The translations under genes and the position numbers were made by a program. The notes beneath the pieces were generated by a model. It was not told where the DNA came from. It saw only the letters and a program-made list of their open reading frames with translations, and made no database searches. From NCBI GenBank assembly GCA_002344215.1, contig DDSV01000049.1, positions 246,519-310,518 on the forward strand: a stretch of DNA of 64,000 bases, in the 5' to 3' direction. Below, piece by piece: positions 8,889 through 18,357 of this stretch; within the stretch, counting starts at the first letter, position 1; each line of letters starts with the position of its first letter. Origin of the DNA: Akkermansiaceae bacterium UBA2381 (GTDB taxonomy: Bacteria; Verrucomicrobiota; Verrucomicrobiia; Verrucomicrobiales; DEV007).

Positions 8889-9488
8889 TTATTTTTGGAA
8901 GTCCTGACCCATTTTGACGATCATGGTCTGGTAGGCCTTGATCAGGCGGAAGTTATTGGGTTGGTCAAAATCAAAGGTTGCGCCGAGTGCCCCCACCGGA
9001 GCCACCTCGACGATGACGGGACGCACGTTCACGTTTTGCGGGCCAGTTGGACTATCATCGAGCTTGATCCCCTTGTAGCCAGCACCTCCGACTGATTTCG
9101 GGAGGGTCCCGGTCCCGCCTTTTGGAATGGATACCCGAGCCGAATAGATGTGCCCGAAGCTGCCCTTCTCCCTCTCGGGGTCACCGGCGGGACTTCGGCT
9201 GTCACTGAGTTCCTCTCCCTGCGCATCGTAATAAAACTCCATCTTGTCGTATTTTTCGAGGAGGGACGCTCCATTCGCGTCTTCAAACGGCGTGAGTTGA
9301 ATCTCGTTGAGGATCTGCTGGTGAATACGACCCATGATGGCCTGATCTCCTGCCTCACGCATCGTATCCATTCCCTGCGGGATCAATCCCAACAGGGTCA
9401 CCAGCGCCACGGCGGCGATGGCCATGGCGATGGTCACTTCGATGAGACTGAAGGCCCTGAGAGACCGGGATGAATGATTAATTCTCAT
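8889..9488 (-). CDS. Verru_Chthon cassette protein B; GspI/PilV-like pseudopilin
   Basis: 199-residue pseudopilin. LRAFSLIEVTIAMAIAAVAL (residues 10-29) is the prepilin motif, again with Ala at -1. The next part, with HQQILNEIQL near residue 62, resembles the GspI/PilV segment 'A.NQL.E...' that follows the helix. It lies 30 bp after gene A and 4 bp before gene C. It is within the normal size range of minor pseudopilins, unlike its partners A and C. The function is inferred from family resemblance and operon context. Confidence 0.8.
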   Translation of the reverse strand: MRINHSSRSLRAFSLIEVTIAMAIAAVALVTLLGLIPQGMDTMREAGDQAIMGRIHQQILNEIQLTPFEDANGASLLEKYDKMEFYYDAQGEELSDSRSPAGDPEREKGSFGHIYSARVSIPKGGTGTLPKSVGGAGYKGIKLDDSPTGPQNVNVRPVIVEVAPVGALGATFDFDQPNNFRLIKAYQTMIVKMGQDFQK

Positions 9489-9518
9489 GATGAAAGAATA
9501 GGGAGTTGAAATCGCCGA

Positions 9519-12500
9519 TCAGGGGGCGAAACGCCGCGGATTGACGACACGGTAGCGATAATACACATCCAGTGTCTTGTCCTTCTGCGTCGCGAAGTCG
9601 GGAATTTCGTCCGAGTTTGGATCGACATAACGCTCCACCATCGAGGATCCGCGATATTCGGCCTCAACCCGGTCGAGTTCCGGACGCCATTCGCCGTACT
9701 CCCCGTCACTATCGCGGCGCGATTGCTTCAGCACCTGGGCCCGGTAGTGCACGAGGAAGGTGTTCGACTTCGTCGTCAGACGGGTCTGAATGTTGGTGTA
9801 GGGACGCTCCCGTGAGTTGTCACCCACGAGGGAATGGTCGCGCCAGAATTTGCCGTCTTCCATTTGTCCGAGCTTCGGCGTGTACGAGGCGATGCCACCG
9901 CCGGAGCTACCACCCATGCGGGCGTTGACTTCCTCTGAGATCAAATGGATCTCGCAAATCTCCGTCGCCGACTTGAAAATTTCCATGCCGTTGTTGAAAC
10001 GGGTATCGAACTGGGCGAGTGTCTCGTTGTCCATAATCGCTGTCCGGAGACGCCTGATTTGGATCGCTCCGCCATAGGGGTTGTTCTTCCAGTGATAACC
10101 CTGACCCCGGCCGCGGAATTGTTTGTAGCTGTGGTGCCACTGATTCGGCACACAGACCATAAACTCGGAACGGAAGATCCCGCGCAGGGCCGTGTCCCGA
10201 TGGACATGGAAAAAGGGCACCATCTGGTAGTTCATGTTCACCTTGCCGCCGGTCGAGAGGGGTTCACTGATCGCATAGGGCTCGACCACAGGCATCCAGA
10301 AGAGATCCATGATGAGGTGATCCGGAGGATCATTCAACCCGCCTCCTTTCTTACCCGCGCCCGGATGTGAAGCATAGTCGTTCCCGACCACGTTGGGCCG
10401 GAACAGCAAAGTCTGCCACGGTTTCGGCGGACTCGCGAGAGCCCCGGTCGGTAGTGAGCCAAACATCCCGGGACCCGAGACAAGTCGGTTCGGTGAGAAA
10501 TAGGCCGGACCACCCGCTTCCGCTTTTTCAGGATTGCTGAAGTACGGAAAATCTCCGTAATCACGGCGCAATTCCCAAAAGTCCACGATCTCCTGGGTGA
10601 ACTTGGTTTTCAGGGCATGCACGTTACCTTCATCCGGTTTATTGATGTAGGGGCCGTCAATCATTGTCCCTGAACCGTTGTCGAAGTCTCCATAGAGTTG
10701 CACCTCTTTGGACCGATCCTTGGAAAAAGGCATGGGCAACGCCCATTCCGTTCCCGACTGGGGCGTACTTCCACGATAGGGGGTATTCCCCAAGTCCTTA
10801 CCTACGACGATCAGATACTCTTTGTCATTTTCCGGTTTAAAGCCGGGCAACGGTGCACCAGTGGAATTTGTCATGGAGTGAGCCATCATCTTGGACCCGT
10901 AGTCCCGATGTTTGACGAGGAGCTGATCCTCCGGTTCGATCACAGCCCGCGCGGCGACCAGTCTTACATCACCATGGGGAACCGCAATTGCCTGAACAAC
11001 ATCTTCATCCCGAAGATACCTGCCATCCCAATGATTTGCCGAGGAGGCCATCCTGCCGCGGGCGTTTAAACCCACAGGATTCGCATCACCCGGGTTGGGT
11101 TCATTGAACATAACATCGGTTGTTGACACCACGTTTTTCAGGTTTGTCCAATTCCCACCTTTCCTCTGCGCCGAGTGTTTCGGCGAAGTCCACGGATTGG
11201 CCGGATCCGCGGTCATGCTTGCCTCTTCGAGCACCCCGGTCGAATCGTGACTCAACTCCCGGAATTCGTTGGTTCCTCCCGTTTGTCCGGGAGCCATCTT
11301 GAGACCTTGGACTGAGAATTTAAACGGCTCAAAGTCAATCGTAATGGTCTGCACGGGAGCCTCTATGTCCTCATTGTCCGGAGCAGAGCCCTCACAGTAA
11401 ATTCCCCCATCATAGAATCTGAAGGCGACTTTACCTCCCTCAAAATACAATTCCTTGTAGTTTGGCGCCGCCGGGGGCTCCTCACCTGGAGGCGGAGGAG
11501 GAGGTGGATCAGGCAACCCATAAAGGGGGGGGCTGACAACCTTGAACGGAATGGTAACGAGATCATACCGATATGCCTGGGCAATATCCTTTTTGTCCCC
11601 AATGATATCGCGAATTCCGCCTACTGCCCCAAGAGCATTCTCGATTCTATCGTATCCCCGGTCAATCGGCGTCAGACGGGAGCTGATTGCAGTGCTGGTA
11701 ATTGACTTATTATCCCTCCATAATTGCGCCCGAACGGAGGCCAGGTTGTTGGGAGCCACCTCGCCCAGTGTATCCCGGGCCTGGAAGGCATAAGAAGGAG
11801 GCAGAAGACCTCCCCAGGCCCTAACCCCGCCCTCACGATGTGGTTTGATCCAGTTGGTCGCCCAGATAAATACATCCGGATCACCACCCTGCAGCCCCCC
11901 CTGCCCGCTCCATCCCAGAAAGGGAACAGTGCCGGTCTCCGTTTGGAACTCCATCCCTGTCCTTCTTTCGATCTCGATCTGCATGTCCGGGTTGATGCTG
12001 CCCCACCCAATACTGGGAGAGAAGAGGTTGAAGAGAAAAGTTGCCTGAGCCAACTTCTCCTCTGCAAACGGAATCGGCTTGGCACCATCAGGGTAAATCA
12101 AATCTTCTAAATCATCTATGCCTTGGGGAACAACATGGCCATTGTCATCAAGTTTGGCCTGGGTGAGCCGGTACAGATTGAAGAAATTCTTATCTGCCAG
12201 ACGCGTGACGTCACCGTAGGTTGAATGATTTACGCTTAAATCACCGTCAGAAGCAGTTCCCAACGAACCGCGGTCAAACTTCGCTTTCGTCGGATTTCCC
12301 AGCACTGCATTTCGATACCCTGAGTCGAGGAAAGCGAGATTCCAGTTCCAACTGGCTGGGTCAAATGCCATCCGGAGTTCCAACTGCAAGCTTGCCTTTG
12401 CCAATCTTAATTCTTCCAGAACCTCTCCACTCAATCCACCCGGCCACTCCTCCTCACTCTCTACCCCAGTGACCGCATCCTTTACTTTATACTTATAATC

Positions 12501-14579
12501 AATGACTCGCTTAATCTCCTTAAGCCACACCGGCCAGCCGGCCTCGTTCGATTGTGTAACCCCAGTTCGAAGCGGAGGCAGATTGGTGTAGGCAACTTCT
12601 GTGGAGGCATTCTGTGGAACCGTCCCGATCACTCCGGCATAACGGGGCATCCGTGCACCCTGCTCTCCAACGCAAGCCACTGCCACGGCAGCTCCCGATA
12701 GAGTGAAGAAGCGACCCATTCCTTTTGTTTTTACCTCGACGCCGTCGGATGTTCTATAGTCCACTCGAATCGGAGTAACCTGACCGTGCCCTTTCAACCC
12801 AAAACCGAGGTTACCTTTGTTGCCGTCGCGCGGATTGGTAAAGGTGAGATGTTGACCCGTATTAGCTTTCTTGAAGGCCTCGGCAAATTCGGCACGGTAA
12901 AGGGTATCGTCATGAAGATTGGTCGACCGGATGTAGTCGAAAATCTCCGTTACAATTTGGGCCGCCCCTTCAGGTCCGTATTTGAGTGGGTCGGCAAAGT
13001 TAGTGCCGTAACCCGGGACATCCGTACTCATCAGGTCGACGAGGTAATTATAAAGCTGCTCGTTACGGGCAATGTTTTTGATGTCGTGAGTGGAGCTGTC
13101 CGCCTTCTGCCGTTTGAAGATGTATTCGTACTTCTGATCCCCGCCGGAGGTGGGTTTCCCCATCGAAGCGCAGAAGTGGATCAGTCGGTCAAAGGCAGTC
13201 AAATGGGTAAGATAGGGGTCGGTAGGCGCCGGATTCTTTTTGTACTCCGCATTATAAATCGGCCAGATCGCCACCCGCGGTTTGTTGAACATATTTGTCT
13301 CCGGAGCTCGACTGTTGACCGTGACAAAAAACTTCGAGCGCTCAAGGTATTCACTCAGCTCATCGGCAGGAATAGGTCGGCCCTTCGCATCAGGAAACCG
13401 ATGAGGAGTCCTATCCGACTTCATGATGACGTCATCGAGGGAAGGAAAAAGCGGCTCCTTGTCGGCGATTAGCCCATTGGCCTCTTTTGGATTCCGTGTA
13501 TCAATGATTCGAGTACCCGACTCCGATCCGCCACCGACCACCCGGGGGACAACGCTGTAAAGCATCTCCATGGCATCCCGGTCATTAACGATATCAAGAA
13601 CACCAGGTGCCAAGGCCGGACTGAGGTGGGTCGACGCCGGATGCCCGGGATAACGCTGCCATTCCTTTTGCGCCGGCTGATATTTGCCCATGGCCATGTC
13701 CAACTCCCCCCCTACCCTCGGAACATCCCATGCCAGTCCACCCGCGTGGGTGTTGATATTGAGCTTCGACGTCTCGTCATCAGCCCAGAAAGCAAAACGG
13801 GCGACGATAGGGTTATCCGCCGAAGGAGTTCCCCCGGGGCTCAAGGCCCTGAATTTGTAGGAAGGCGCTCCCGGAGCTCCCCTTTCAAGGGTCCCGAGCG
13901 TCCCGTCAGCCAGCTGGTAGACCCAGGTTACCGGCATCGCCACGTGTCCATCGGCCTTCAGAATCTGGGCCGCTTTTCTCCCGATTGGGCTCGGATCCGT
14001 CAGGACGACGCCGCCTTTTTTCGTGTCATTGTACCAGAATCCCTCCACCCCGTTTAAATCATTCCCAAGTGGCTTGGGCCATTGCGGTTTGGTCGAGGCC
14101 AGAGGGTGAACGATCGGATAATAGACCTTTTCTCCCCGAATAACGGGTTCATTCAAATCAACAAAATGCTCGGGACTATCTGACCAGTCATTCAGAGCGC
14201 GAAAATCGTTCTGAAAGTCATCCCATTTCGTCGTCTTCATGACATCGTCCGAATAGAGCTTGTAGGCAAAGTCTTCTCTGCCGTCTTCACCCCAAACCCG
14301 GATCGCTCCCGGCTGCGAGGCCCAGGCTTTGGTATTGCCCACACTGGTCGCCTCACGGATCTGCGCGATGACCAGATTTACCGCCTGTTCCGCCACCTGC
14401 TGCGCCTGAAGACCATTGGAGTAAGTACTCGAGGCCCGGTGCTCGCTGGTTGCCAGCGAAAAGAAGGTCAGCACAAGGATGGTCGTAAGAGCCATCACCG
14501 TCAGCACGGTGACAAGGGCAACACCTTTTCGATCTTTCGAAAAGAGCCGACTCGGCTTGAGTTTTTCCGCGATTTTCAT
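9519..14579 (-). CDS. Verru_Chthon cassette protein A; giant GspK-like protein
   Basis: 1686-residue secreted or membrane-anchored protein, first gene of the cassette. The N-terminus KDRKGVALVTVLTVMALTT (residues 16-34) has the G/VALVTVL form of GspK, which lacks the Glu at +5 that other pseudopilins carry; the AEQAVNLVIAQIR stretch (about 67-79) also fits. GspK caps the type II pseudopilus tip but is only about 330 residues, so this protein is about five times larger. The remainder is non-repetitive, rich in Gly, Asn, Asp and Tyr, with a seven-proline run near residue 1025. Cassette A proteins are known only as a family, with no assigned function. Confidence 0.78.
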   Translation of the reverse strand: MKIAEKLKPSRLFSKDRKGVALVTVLTVMALTTILVLTFFSLATSEHRASSTYSNGLQAQQVAEQAVNLVIAQIREATSVGNTKAWASQPGAIRVWGEDGREDFAYKLYSDDVMKTTKWDDFQNDFRALNDWSDSPEHFVDLNEPVIRGEKVYYPIVHPLASTKPQWPKPLGNDLNGVEGFWYNDTKKGGVVLTDPSPIGRKAAQILKADGHVAMPVTWVYQLADGTLGTLERGAPGAPSYKFRALSPGGTPSADNPIVARFAFWADDETSKLNINTHAGGLAWDVPRVGGELDMAMGKYQPAQKEWQRYPGHPASTHLSPALAPGVLDIVNDRDAMEMLYSVVPRVVGGGSESGTRIIDTRNPKEANGLIADKEPLFPSLDDVIMKSDRTPHRFPDAKGRPIPADELSEYLERSKFFVTVNSRAPETNMFNKPRVAIWPIYNAEYKKNPAPTDPYLTHLTAFDRLIHFCASMGKPTSGGDQKYEYIFKRQKADSSTHDIKNIARNEQLYNYLVDLMSTDVPGYGTNFADPLKYGPEGAAQIVTEIFDYIRSTNLHDDTLYRAEFAEAFKKANTGQHLTFTNPRDGNKGNLGFGLKGHGQVTPIRVDYRTSDGVEVKTKGMGRFFTLSGAAVAVACVGEQGARMPRYAGVIGTVPQNASTEVAYTNLPPLRTGVTQSNEAGWPVWLKEIKRVIDYKYKVKDAVTGVESEEEWPGGLSGEVLEELRLAKASLQLELRMAFDPASWNWNLAFLDSGYRNAVLGNPTKAKFDRGSLGTASDGDLSVNHSTYGDVTRLADKNFFNLYRLTQAKLDDNGHVVPQGIDDLEDLIYPDGAKPIPFAEEKLAQATFLFNLFSPSIGWGSINPDMQIEIERRTGMEFQTETGTVPFLGWSGQGGLQGGDPDVFIWATNWIKPHREGGVRAWGGLLPPSYAFQARDTLGEVAPNNLASVRAQLWRDNKSITSTAISSRLTPIDRGYDRIENALGAVGGIRDIIGDKKDIAQAYRYDLVTIPFKVVSPPLYGLPDPPPPPPPGEEPPAAPNYKELYFEGGKVAFRFYDGGIYCEGSAPDNEDIEAPVQTITIDFEPFKFSVQGLKMAPGQTGGTNEFRELSHDSTGVLEEASMTADPANPWTSPKHSAQRKGGNWTNLKNVVSTTDVMFNEPNPGDANPVGLNARGRMASSANHWDGRYLRDEDVVQAIAVPHGDVRLVAARAVIEPEDQLLVKHRDYGSKMMAHSMTNSTGAPLPGFKPENDKEYLIVVGKDLGNTPYRGSTPQSGTEWALPMPFSKDRSKEVQLYGDFDNGSGTMIDGPYINKPDEGNVHALKTKFTQEIVDFWELRRDYGDFPYFSNPEKAEAGGPAYFSPNRLVSGPGMFGSLPTGALASPPKPWQTLLFRPNVVGNDYASHPGAGKKGGGLNDPPDHLIMDLFWMPVVEPYAISEPLSTGGKVNMNYQMVPFFHVHRDTALRGIFRSEFMVCVPNQWHHSYKQFRGRGQGYHWKNNPYGGAIQIRRLRTAIMDNETLAQFDTRFNNGMEIFKSATEICEIHLISEEVNARMGGSSGGGIASYTPKLGQMEDGKFWRDHSLVGDNSRERPYTNIQTRLTTKSNTFLVHYRAQVLKQSRRDSDGEYGEWRPELDRVEAEYRGSSMVERYVDPNSDEIPDFATQKDKTLDVYYRYRVVNPRRFAP

Positions 14580-14634
14580 GGGAGTGGTGGGGTTGTGCCG
14601 GACTGGAAAAGAAGCAAATTGGGTTCCGGAATGT

Positions 14635-14723
14635 TTTACAATGTAAATTGAAGAAAATACAAAGACATTACAAGACTATTTTGAGAATCGAACCAAATTT
14701 CTGCCCATACAATGTATTTACAT
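14635..14723. promoter_or_regulatory. AT-rich upstream region of the cassette with paired TACAATGTA motifs
   Basis: TACAATGTA occurs at 14637-14645 and again at 14709-14717, 72 bp apart. The first copy is inside TTTACA-A-TGTAAA, a perfect inverted repeat (14635-14647). The second overlaps ATGTA-TT-TACAT, another perfect inverted repeat (14712-14723). The stretch is clearly more AT-rich than its surroundings and lies 56-144 bp upstream of cassette gene A, so it is a plausible promoter/operator region. The binding protein is unknown. Confidence 0.4.
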
Positions 14724-14802
14724 GGGTGAAATTATGGAAATTTGAGATTCTGAAACCGGGAACGGGAAAAATCAGGTGAGAGAAGCCACGAGGTTCCCGG
14801 AC

Positions 14803-15312
14803 TCACTTAGCCGCTATCGCTTCAGCCCGGGCGGTTTCGTAACTTCGATCCAAGTCTTGTTTCTCCACTTCAAGTTTCTTGAGCTCTTCATCGACCGCGA
14901 CGAGATAGGCCCTGGCGGCAGCAATCTCATCACGATGCTTTTCAATCGCGAGGTCCTGGTCAGCCTGGCTTGTCGAAAGAAATCCACCCGAGGGAAATCG
15001 AGGGGGGCTGGTCTGAATCCGTTTAAGGTTCTGCTCGCCTTTTACCCTGTTGGTTTCGAGGAGGATTTTATCTTGAGCGATCCGGGAAATATGCCCGTCG
15101 TAAATCTCTGCCAGTCCTTTGAGCCGGTCGGCGCTCCTGGCTCGGGGAGTCTGCCGGTTGAGGTGCTGGATTTGCCACTGAAGCTGCTTAATCTCGGCGT
15201 CTTTGGCAGCGAGTTGGGCGGCAGGACTTTCAGTTTCGGGAGGCTGCTTCAAATGATCCCACGCAATGAAACCACCAAGACAAATGATGATGGAGGTAAG
15301 AAATGATTTCAT
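14803..15312 (-). CDS. Hypothetical membrane-anchored coiled-coil protein
   Basis: 169 residues from the ATG at 15312; a longer in-frame start at 15339 adds nine unlikely residues. One N-terminal hydrophobic segment (MKSFLTSIIICLGGFIAW) is followed by a charged, Gln/Leu/Lys-rich protein with heptad-like spacing (AAKDAEIKQLQWQIQHLNRQ near residues 34-53, and a second stretch near 130-165), so it is probably a membrane-tethered coiled coil facing the periplasm. I do not recognise the family. It lies 122 bp past aroA on the same strand and 223 bp before cassette A, so its operon membership is unclear. Confidence 0.55.
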   Translation of the reverse strand: MKSFLTSIIICLGGFIAWDHLKQPPETESPAAQLAAKDAEIKQLQWQIQHLNRQTPRARSADRLKGLAEIYDGHISRIAQDKILLETNRVKGEQNLKRIQTSPPRFPSGGFLSTSQADQDLAIEKHRDEIAAARAYLVAVDEELKKLEVEKQDLDRSYETARAEAIAAK

Positions 15313-15434
15313 CTGGCCTGTTACCGGAACGAGCCTCAAGGTTGAGACGCCGTAGTCTGGAAAACGTTCCGAATCAAAAAATCAGGAACTCGCGCTCCGG
15401 GCAAGGAAAAACCTCAGCTTTTCAGCCTTTCAAC

Positions 15435-16736
15435 CTACCTCCCCATCGCCTGGAGCTGCTCCAGCTCCCGGATAAAACCCGGGTAGGAAGTCTCGATACA
15501 TTCGACTCCTTTGATGACCGTTTCCCCTTCGGCAAAGAGTCCGGCAATGGCGAAGGCCATTGCGATGCGGTGATCTCCCAGCGAATTGATCTCGGCGCCC
15601 TTGAGGGTTGCTCCGCCGGTAATTTCCATGCCGTCGGCAAACTCGTCGACCGTGACGCCCATCCGCCTGAGGTTTTCGGCCACGGCCGAGATCCGGTCAC
15701 TTTCCTTCACCCGGAGCTCCTGGGCATCCTTGATGACAGTCTTGCCCTTCGCCAGGGCAGCGGCGATCGCCAGCACGGGAATCTCATCGATCAGCGTCGG
15801 AATCTCGGCTCCCCCGATTTCCGTGGCATTGAGGCCCGCCCCGACAATCTCGATCGAGCCCATGGGTTCGCAGCCGGATTCATCGATGCGCTCGATGATC
15901 CTCGCTCCCATGCGGGTCATCACGGTGAGTATCCCGATCCGGGTAGGATTCAGCCCGACATTGTTAATGAGAAGCCGGGCTCCCTTACGTGCCGCCGCCG
16001 CCACGATCCAGAAGGCGGCGCTGGAAATATCACCCGGAACCTGAATGTCCCGGGATTCGGGAGTCTGCCCGCCCCAGATTGAGACGGTGTTGCCCTCGCG
16101 AATATTCTTCACGAGGAGGTAGTTGAACATGCGCTCGGTGTGATCACGCGAGGGATGGGGTTCGGTGATCGTCGTTTTCCCGTCCGCCGCAAGGGCGGCA
16201 AGCATGATAGCGCTCTTGATCTGGGCGCTCGCGACCGGGGACTCGTATTGGATCGGGGTGAGTTTTGCCTTTCCGGTAATCTTGAGGGGAGCCATGCAAC
16301 GCTCTCCCTGGCCCTTGATCTTCGCCCCCATCTTCTCTAGCGGCAGGGCAATCCGGTTCATAGGCCGCTTCGAAAGCGATTCATCTCCGATCAGAGTGGT
16401 TTCGAAGGGCTGCGAGGCGAGAATCCCGGCAAGGAGGCGCATTGTCGTGCCGCTGTTACCGCAGTCAATCGGACGGGTCGGGGCCTGGAACTTGCCACGA
16501 CAGCCGTGAACCCGGATATGGGTTCCCCCGTCACCGAGTTGCTCAATCTCCACCCCCATCGCGGCGAGAGCCTTCATTGTCGCGAGACAATCCTCGCTCG
16601 CAAGGAATCCGGTGATCTCACAGGGCCCGTTCGAGAGCGCGGAGAACATGAGGGCACGGTGAGAAATACTCTTGTCCCCGGGGACAGTAAGTTCCGCTGA
16701 AAAATCCTTAACCTTTTTGACACGAAGATCGGCCAT
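15435..16736 (-). CDS. aroA: 3-phosphoshikimate 1-carboxyvinyltransferase (EPSP synthase, class II type)
   Basis: 433-residue EPSP synthase of the shikimate pathway, joining shikimate-3-phosphate and phosphoenolpyruvate in the cytosol. The ATG at 16736 is preferred over an in-frame GTG six bases earlier. The four motifs used to define class II enzymes are all visible: GDKS (20-23), SAQIK (171-175), RDHTE (198-202) and NPTR (264-267). The PEP-site region reads GNSGTTMRLL (94-103), with Gly at the position where some tolerant enzymes have Ala. It follows tyrA by 39 bp, so two aromatic amino-acid steps are transcribed together. Confidence 0.95.
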   Translation of the reverse strand: MADLRVKKVKDFSAELTVPGDKSISHRALMFSALSNGPCEITGFLASEDCLATMKALAAMGVEIEQLGDGGTHIRVHGCRGKFQAPTRPIDCGNSGTTMRLLAGILASQPFETTLIGDESLSKRPMNRIALPLEKMGAKIKGQGERCMAPLKITGKAKLTPIQYESPVASAQIKSAIMLAALAADGKTTITEPHPSRDHTERMFNYLLVKNIREGNTVSIWGGQTPESRDIQVPGDISSAAFWIVAAAARKGARLLINNVGLNPTRIGILTVMTRMGARIIERIDESGCEPMGSIEIVGAGLNATEIGGAEIPTLIDEIPVLAIAAALAKGKTVIKDAQELRVKESDRISAVAENLRRMGVTVDEFADGMEITGGATLKGAEINSLGDHRIAMAFAIAGLFAEGETVIKGVECIETSYPGFIRELEQLQAMGR

Positions 16737-16775
16737 AATCACTGCTGGTAGTTGCCCCGGACGGCACTCCGGGCT

Positions 16776-17648
16776 TCAGAGCGTTTCGCGGAGCCGACGG
16801 GCTTCGGACAGAAAGCTGAGGAGCCTGTCCCTGTCAAGAACATCAAGGGCTTCTTTCCAACTTTCAAGCTCACGAATGAACTCGCCAAGTTGCCTCGACA
16901 CCGCCACCCGGTTGTCGGTGAGAATGCCCGCCCACATGTCCTCGGGTCCGCCCGCCACGCGGGTGGTGTCACGGAATCCGCCTCCGCTGAGCGAACCCGC
17001 CCCCGGATCGCGGCTAAGGACGGAGCGAACCAGGGCCGCTGCGGCGAGATGCGGCAGGTGGCTGATCGCAGCGACGACTTCATCGTGCCTTTCCGGTGTG
17101 AGGACCGAAATGACCCCGCCCAGACTTTTCCAGAAAGCGCTGAGTGCCTGCAGGTTGGCTTCCTCATCCATGTCCGTCCCGTCAGGAGTCAAAATCACGG
17201 CGGCGCCTTCAAAGAGTGAGGCATCCGCATATTGAAGGCCCTTTTTTTCCGAACCCGCCATGGGATGACTGCCGAGAAAACGTCCTCCTCTCGCCGTCAC
17301 AAGCGGTCCAATCTCCCGCGCCACGGGGGCCTTGACGCTGCCCACATCGGTCACCAGCACCCTCGTCCCGGCCGGAAAGGCATCCATCCGGGCGACGACT
17401 TCTCCCATGAATCCTGTCGGCATCGCCAGAATGATGCAATCGGCACCCTCGATCGCTTCATTGACCTCGTCCGAAGCGAAATCGACCAGTCCCGGCGACC
17501 CGCGGAGTTCCTCCACCGCCTCGGGACGGCGAGCCCAGACGGTCAACCTGACCCGAGGGAACTTCGCCCGGACAGCCCGCAGGACCGACCCGCCGATGAG
17601 ACCGGGTCCAAGGACTGCCACGCAGTCAAAGGGCTGTCCGCTCTCCAC
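16776..17648 (-). CDS. tyrA: Prephenate/arogenate dehydrogenase
   Basis: 290-residue NAD(P)-dependent dehydrogenase of tyrosine synthesis. The N-terminal Rossmann motif is GPGLIGGS (residues 14-21), and the SHPMAGSEKKG segment holds the conserved active-site His of the TyrA family. The start is a GTG at 17648; no ATG precedes the Rossmann motif, and the upstream lipoprotein gene stops 2 bp before it, so translation is probably coupled. No fused chorismate mutase or ACT domain is present. Whether prephenate or arogenate is the preferred substrate cannot be read from the sequence. Confidence 0.93.
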   Translation of the reverse strand: MESGQPFDCVAVLGPGLIGGSVLRAVRAKFPRVRLTVWARRPEAVEELRGSPGLVDFASDEVNEAIEGADCIILAMPTGFMGEVVARMDAFPAGTRVLVTDVGSVKAPVAREIGPLVTARGGRFLGSHPMAGSEKKGLQYADASLFEGAAVILTPDGTDMDEEANLQALSAFWKSLGGVISVLTPERHDEVVAAISHLPHLAAAALVRSVLSRDPGAGSLSGGGFRDTTRVAGGPEDMWAGILTDNRVAVSRQLGEFIRELESWKEALDVLDRDRLLSFLSEARRLRETL

Positions 17649-17650
17649 GA

Positions 17651-18190
17651 TCAGGGGACTTTAAAGAAGATTTTCTTGCCGGGATTATTCGGATCCGGGA
17701 TCTGCACCTGAGTTCCCCGCTTCAGCGGTTCGCCGGTCGGCTTGCCGGAGGAATCATACTTTTCGATCGAAATCTGACCGAGCGAGGCATTGCCTCCGGG
17801 AAGTGTCACCACAAGCGGATTGCCCGGAACCGAATTCGCATAGGGCATATCCGCAGCGGAAGGAGCCGTGGAGGCCGGAGGAGGTGTCGGCTTTTGCTCG
17901 GTTGCGGGAGGCGTCGTCGTCGCCGGAGCCATGTCACGAATATCACGGATTCCACCAGCGGCGGCCGGAGGTGGCGTGGTTCCCGGGGCCGGATTTTGAC
18001 CCGTGTAGCCGAATCGTCCGCCTGCCTGATCGGGAGGCACAGGAACTCCACCCGGCTGCTGACCGTATTGAGCGGGGGGCACGGGCGCCGGAGGAACCGC
18101 CGGAGCCGGCGTGTTCCGCGTTTTGCACCCGACGGTAAAGACCGACAACCCGAGCAGGAGGAGCGCGGAACAATAGGAATGGAGTTTCAT
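17651..18190 (-). CDS. Proline-rich lipoprotein, function unknown
   Basis: 179-residue predicted lipoprotein from the ATG at 18190; the frame is open to 18325, but the signal peptide begins at this Met. MKLHSYCSALLLLGLSVFTVGC is a signal peptide with a lipobox-like end at Cys22. It is followed by about 90 residues rich in Pro, Ala, Gly and Thr, likely disordered or wall-spanning, and then a small C-terminal domain (from about residue 115) with repeated Gly/Pro turns ending KKIFFKVP. I recognise no family. It sits immediately upstream of tyrA with a 2-bp gap, an odd partner for a metabolic gene. Confidence 0.65.
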   Translation of the reverse strand: MKLHSYCSALLLLGLSVFTVGCKTRNTPAPAVPPAPVPPAQYGQQPGGVPVPPDQAGGRFGYTGQNPAPGTTPPPAAAGGIRDIRDMAPATTTPPATEQKPTPPPASTAPSAADMPYANSVPGNPLVVTLPGGNASLGQISIEKYDSSGKPTGEPLKRGTQVQIPDPNNPGKKIFFKVP

Positions 18191-18357
18191 ATCACGCTGG
18201 AAAGTTAAAATAAGTAAGAAGTTAGAAAAAGTTTTAGACTTCTCAAGTGCTAAAATACTCTTAAATTCGATCCGCGCGATAAAAAATAAGGGTCGCAGCG
18301 GTTCAGACTCACTCATTTGGGCCATAGTTTCTAAAAATTCTGGTGAAATCCCGGGAA

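Noticed and set aside
11480..11520. GGAGGC/GGAGGT run as a microsatellite.
   Set aside because: It is simply the coding DNA for the proline run in cassette protein A.
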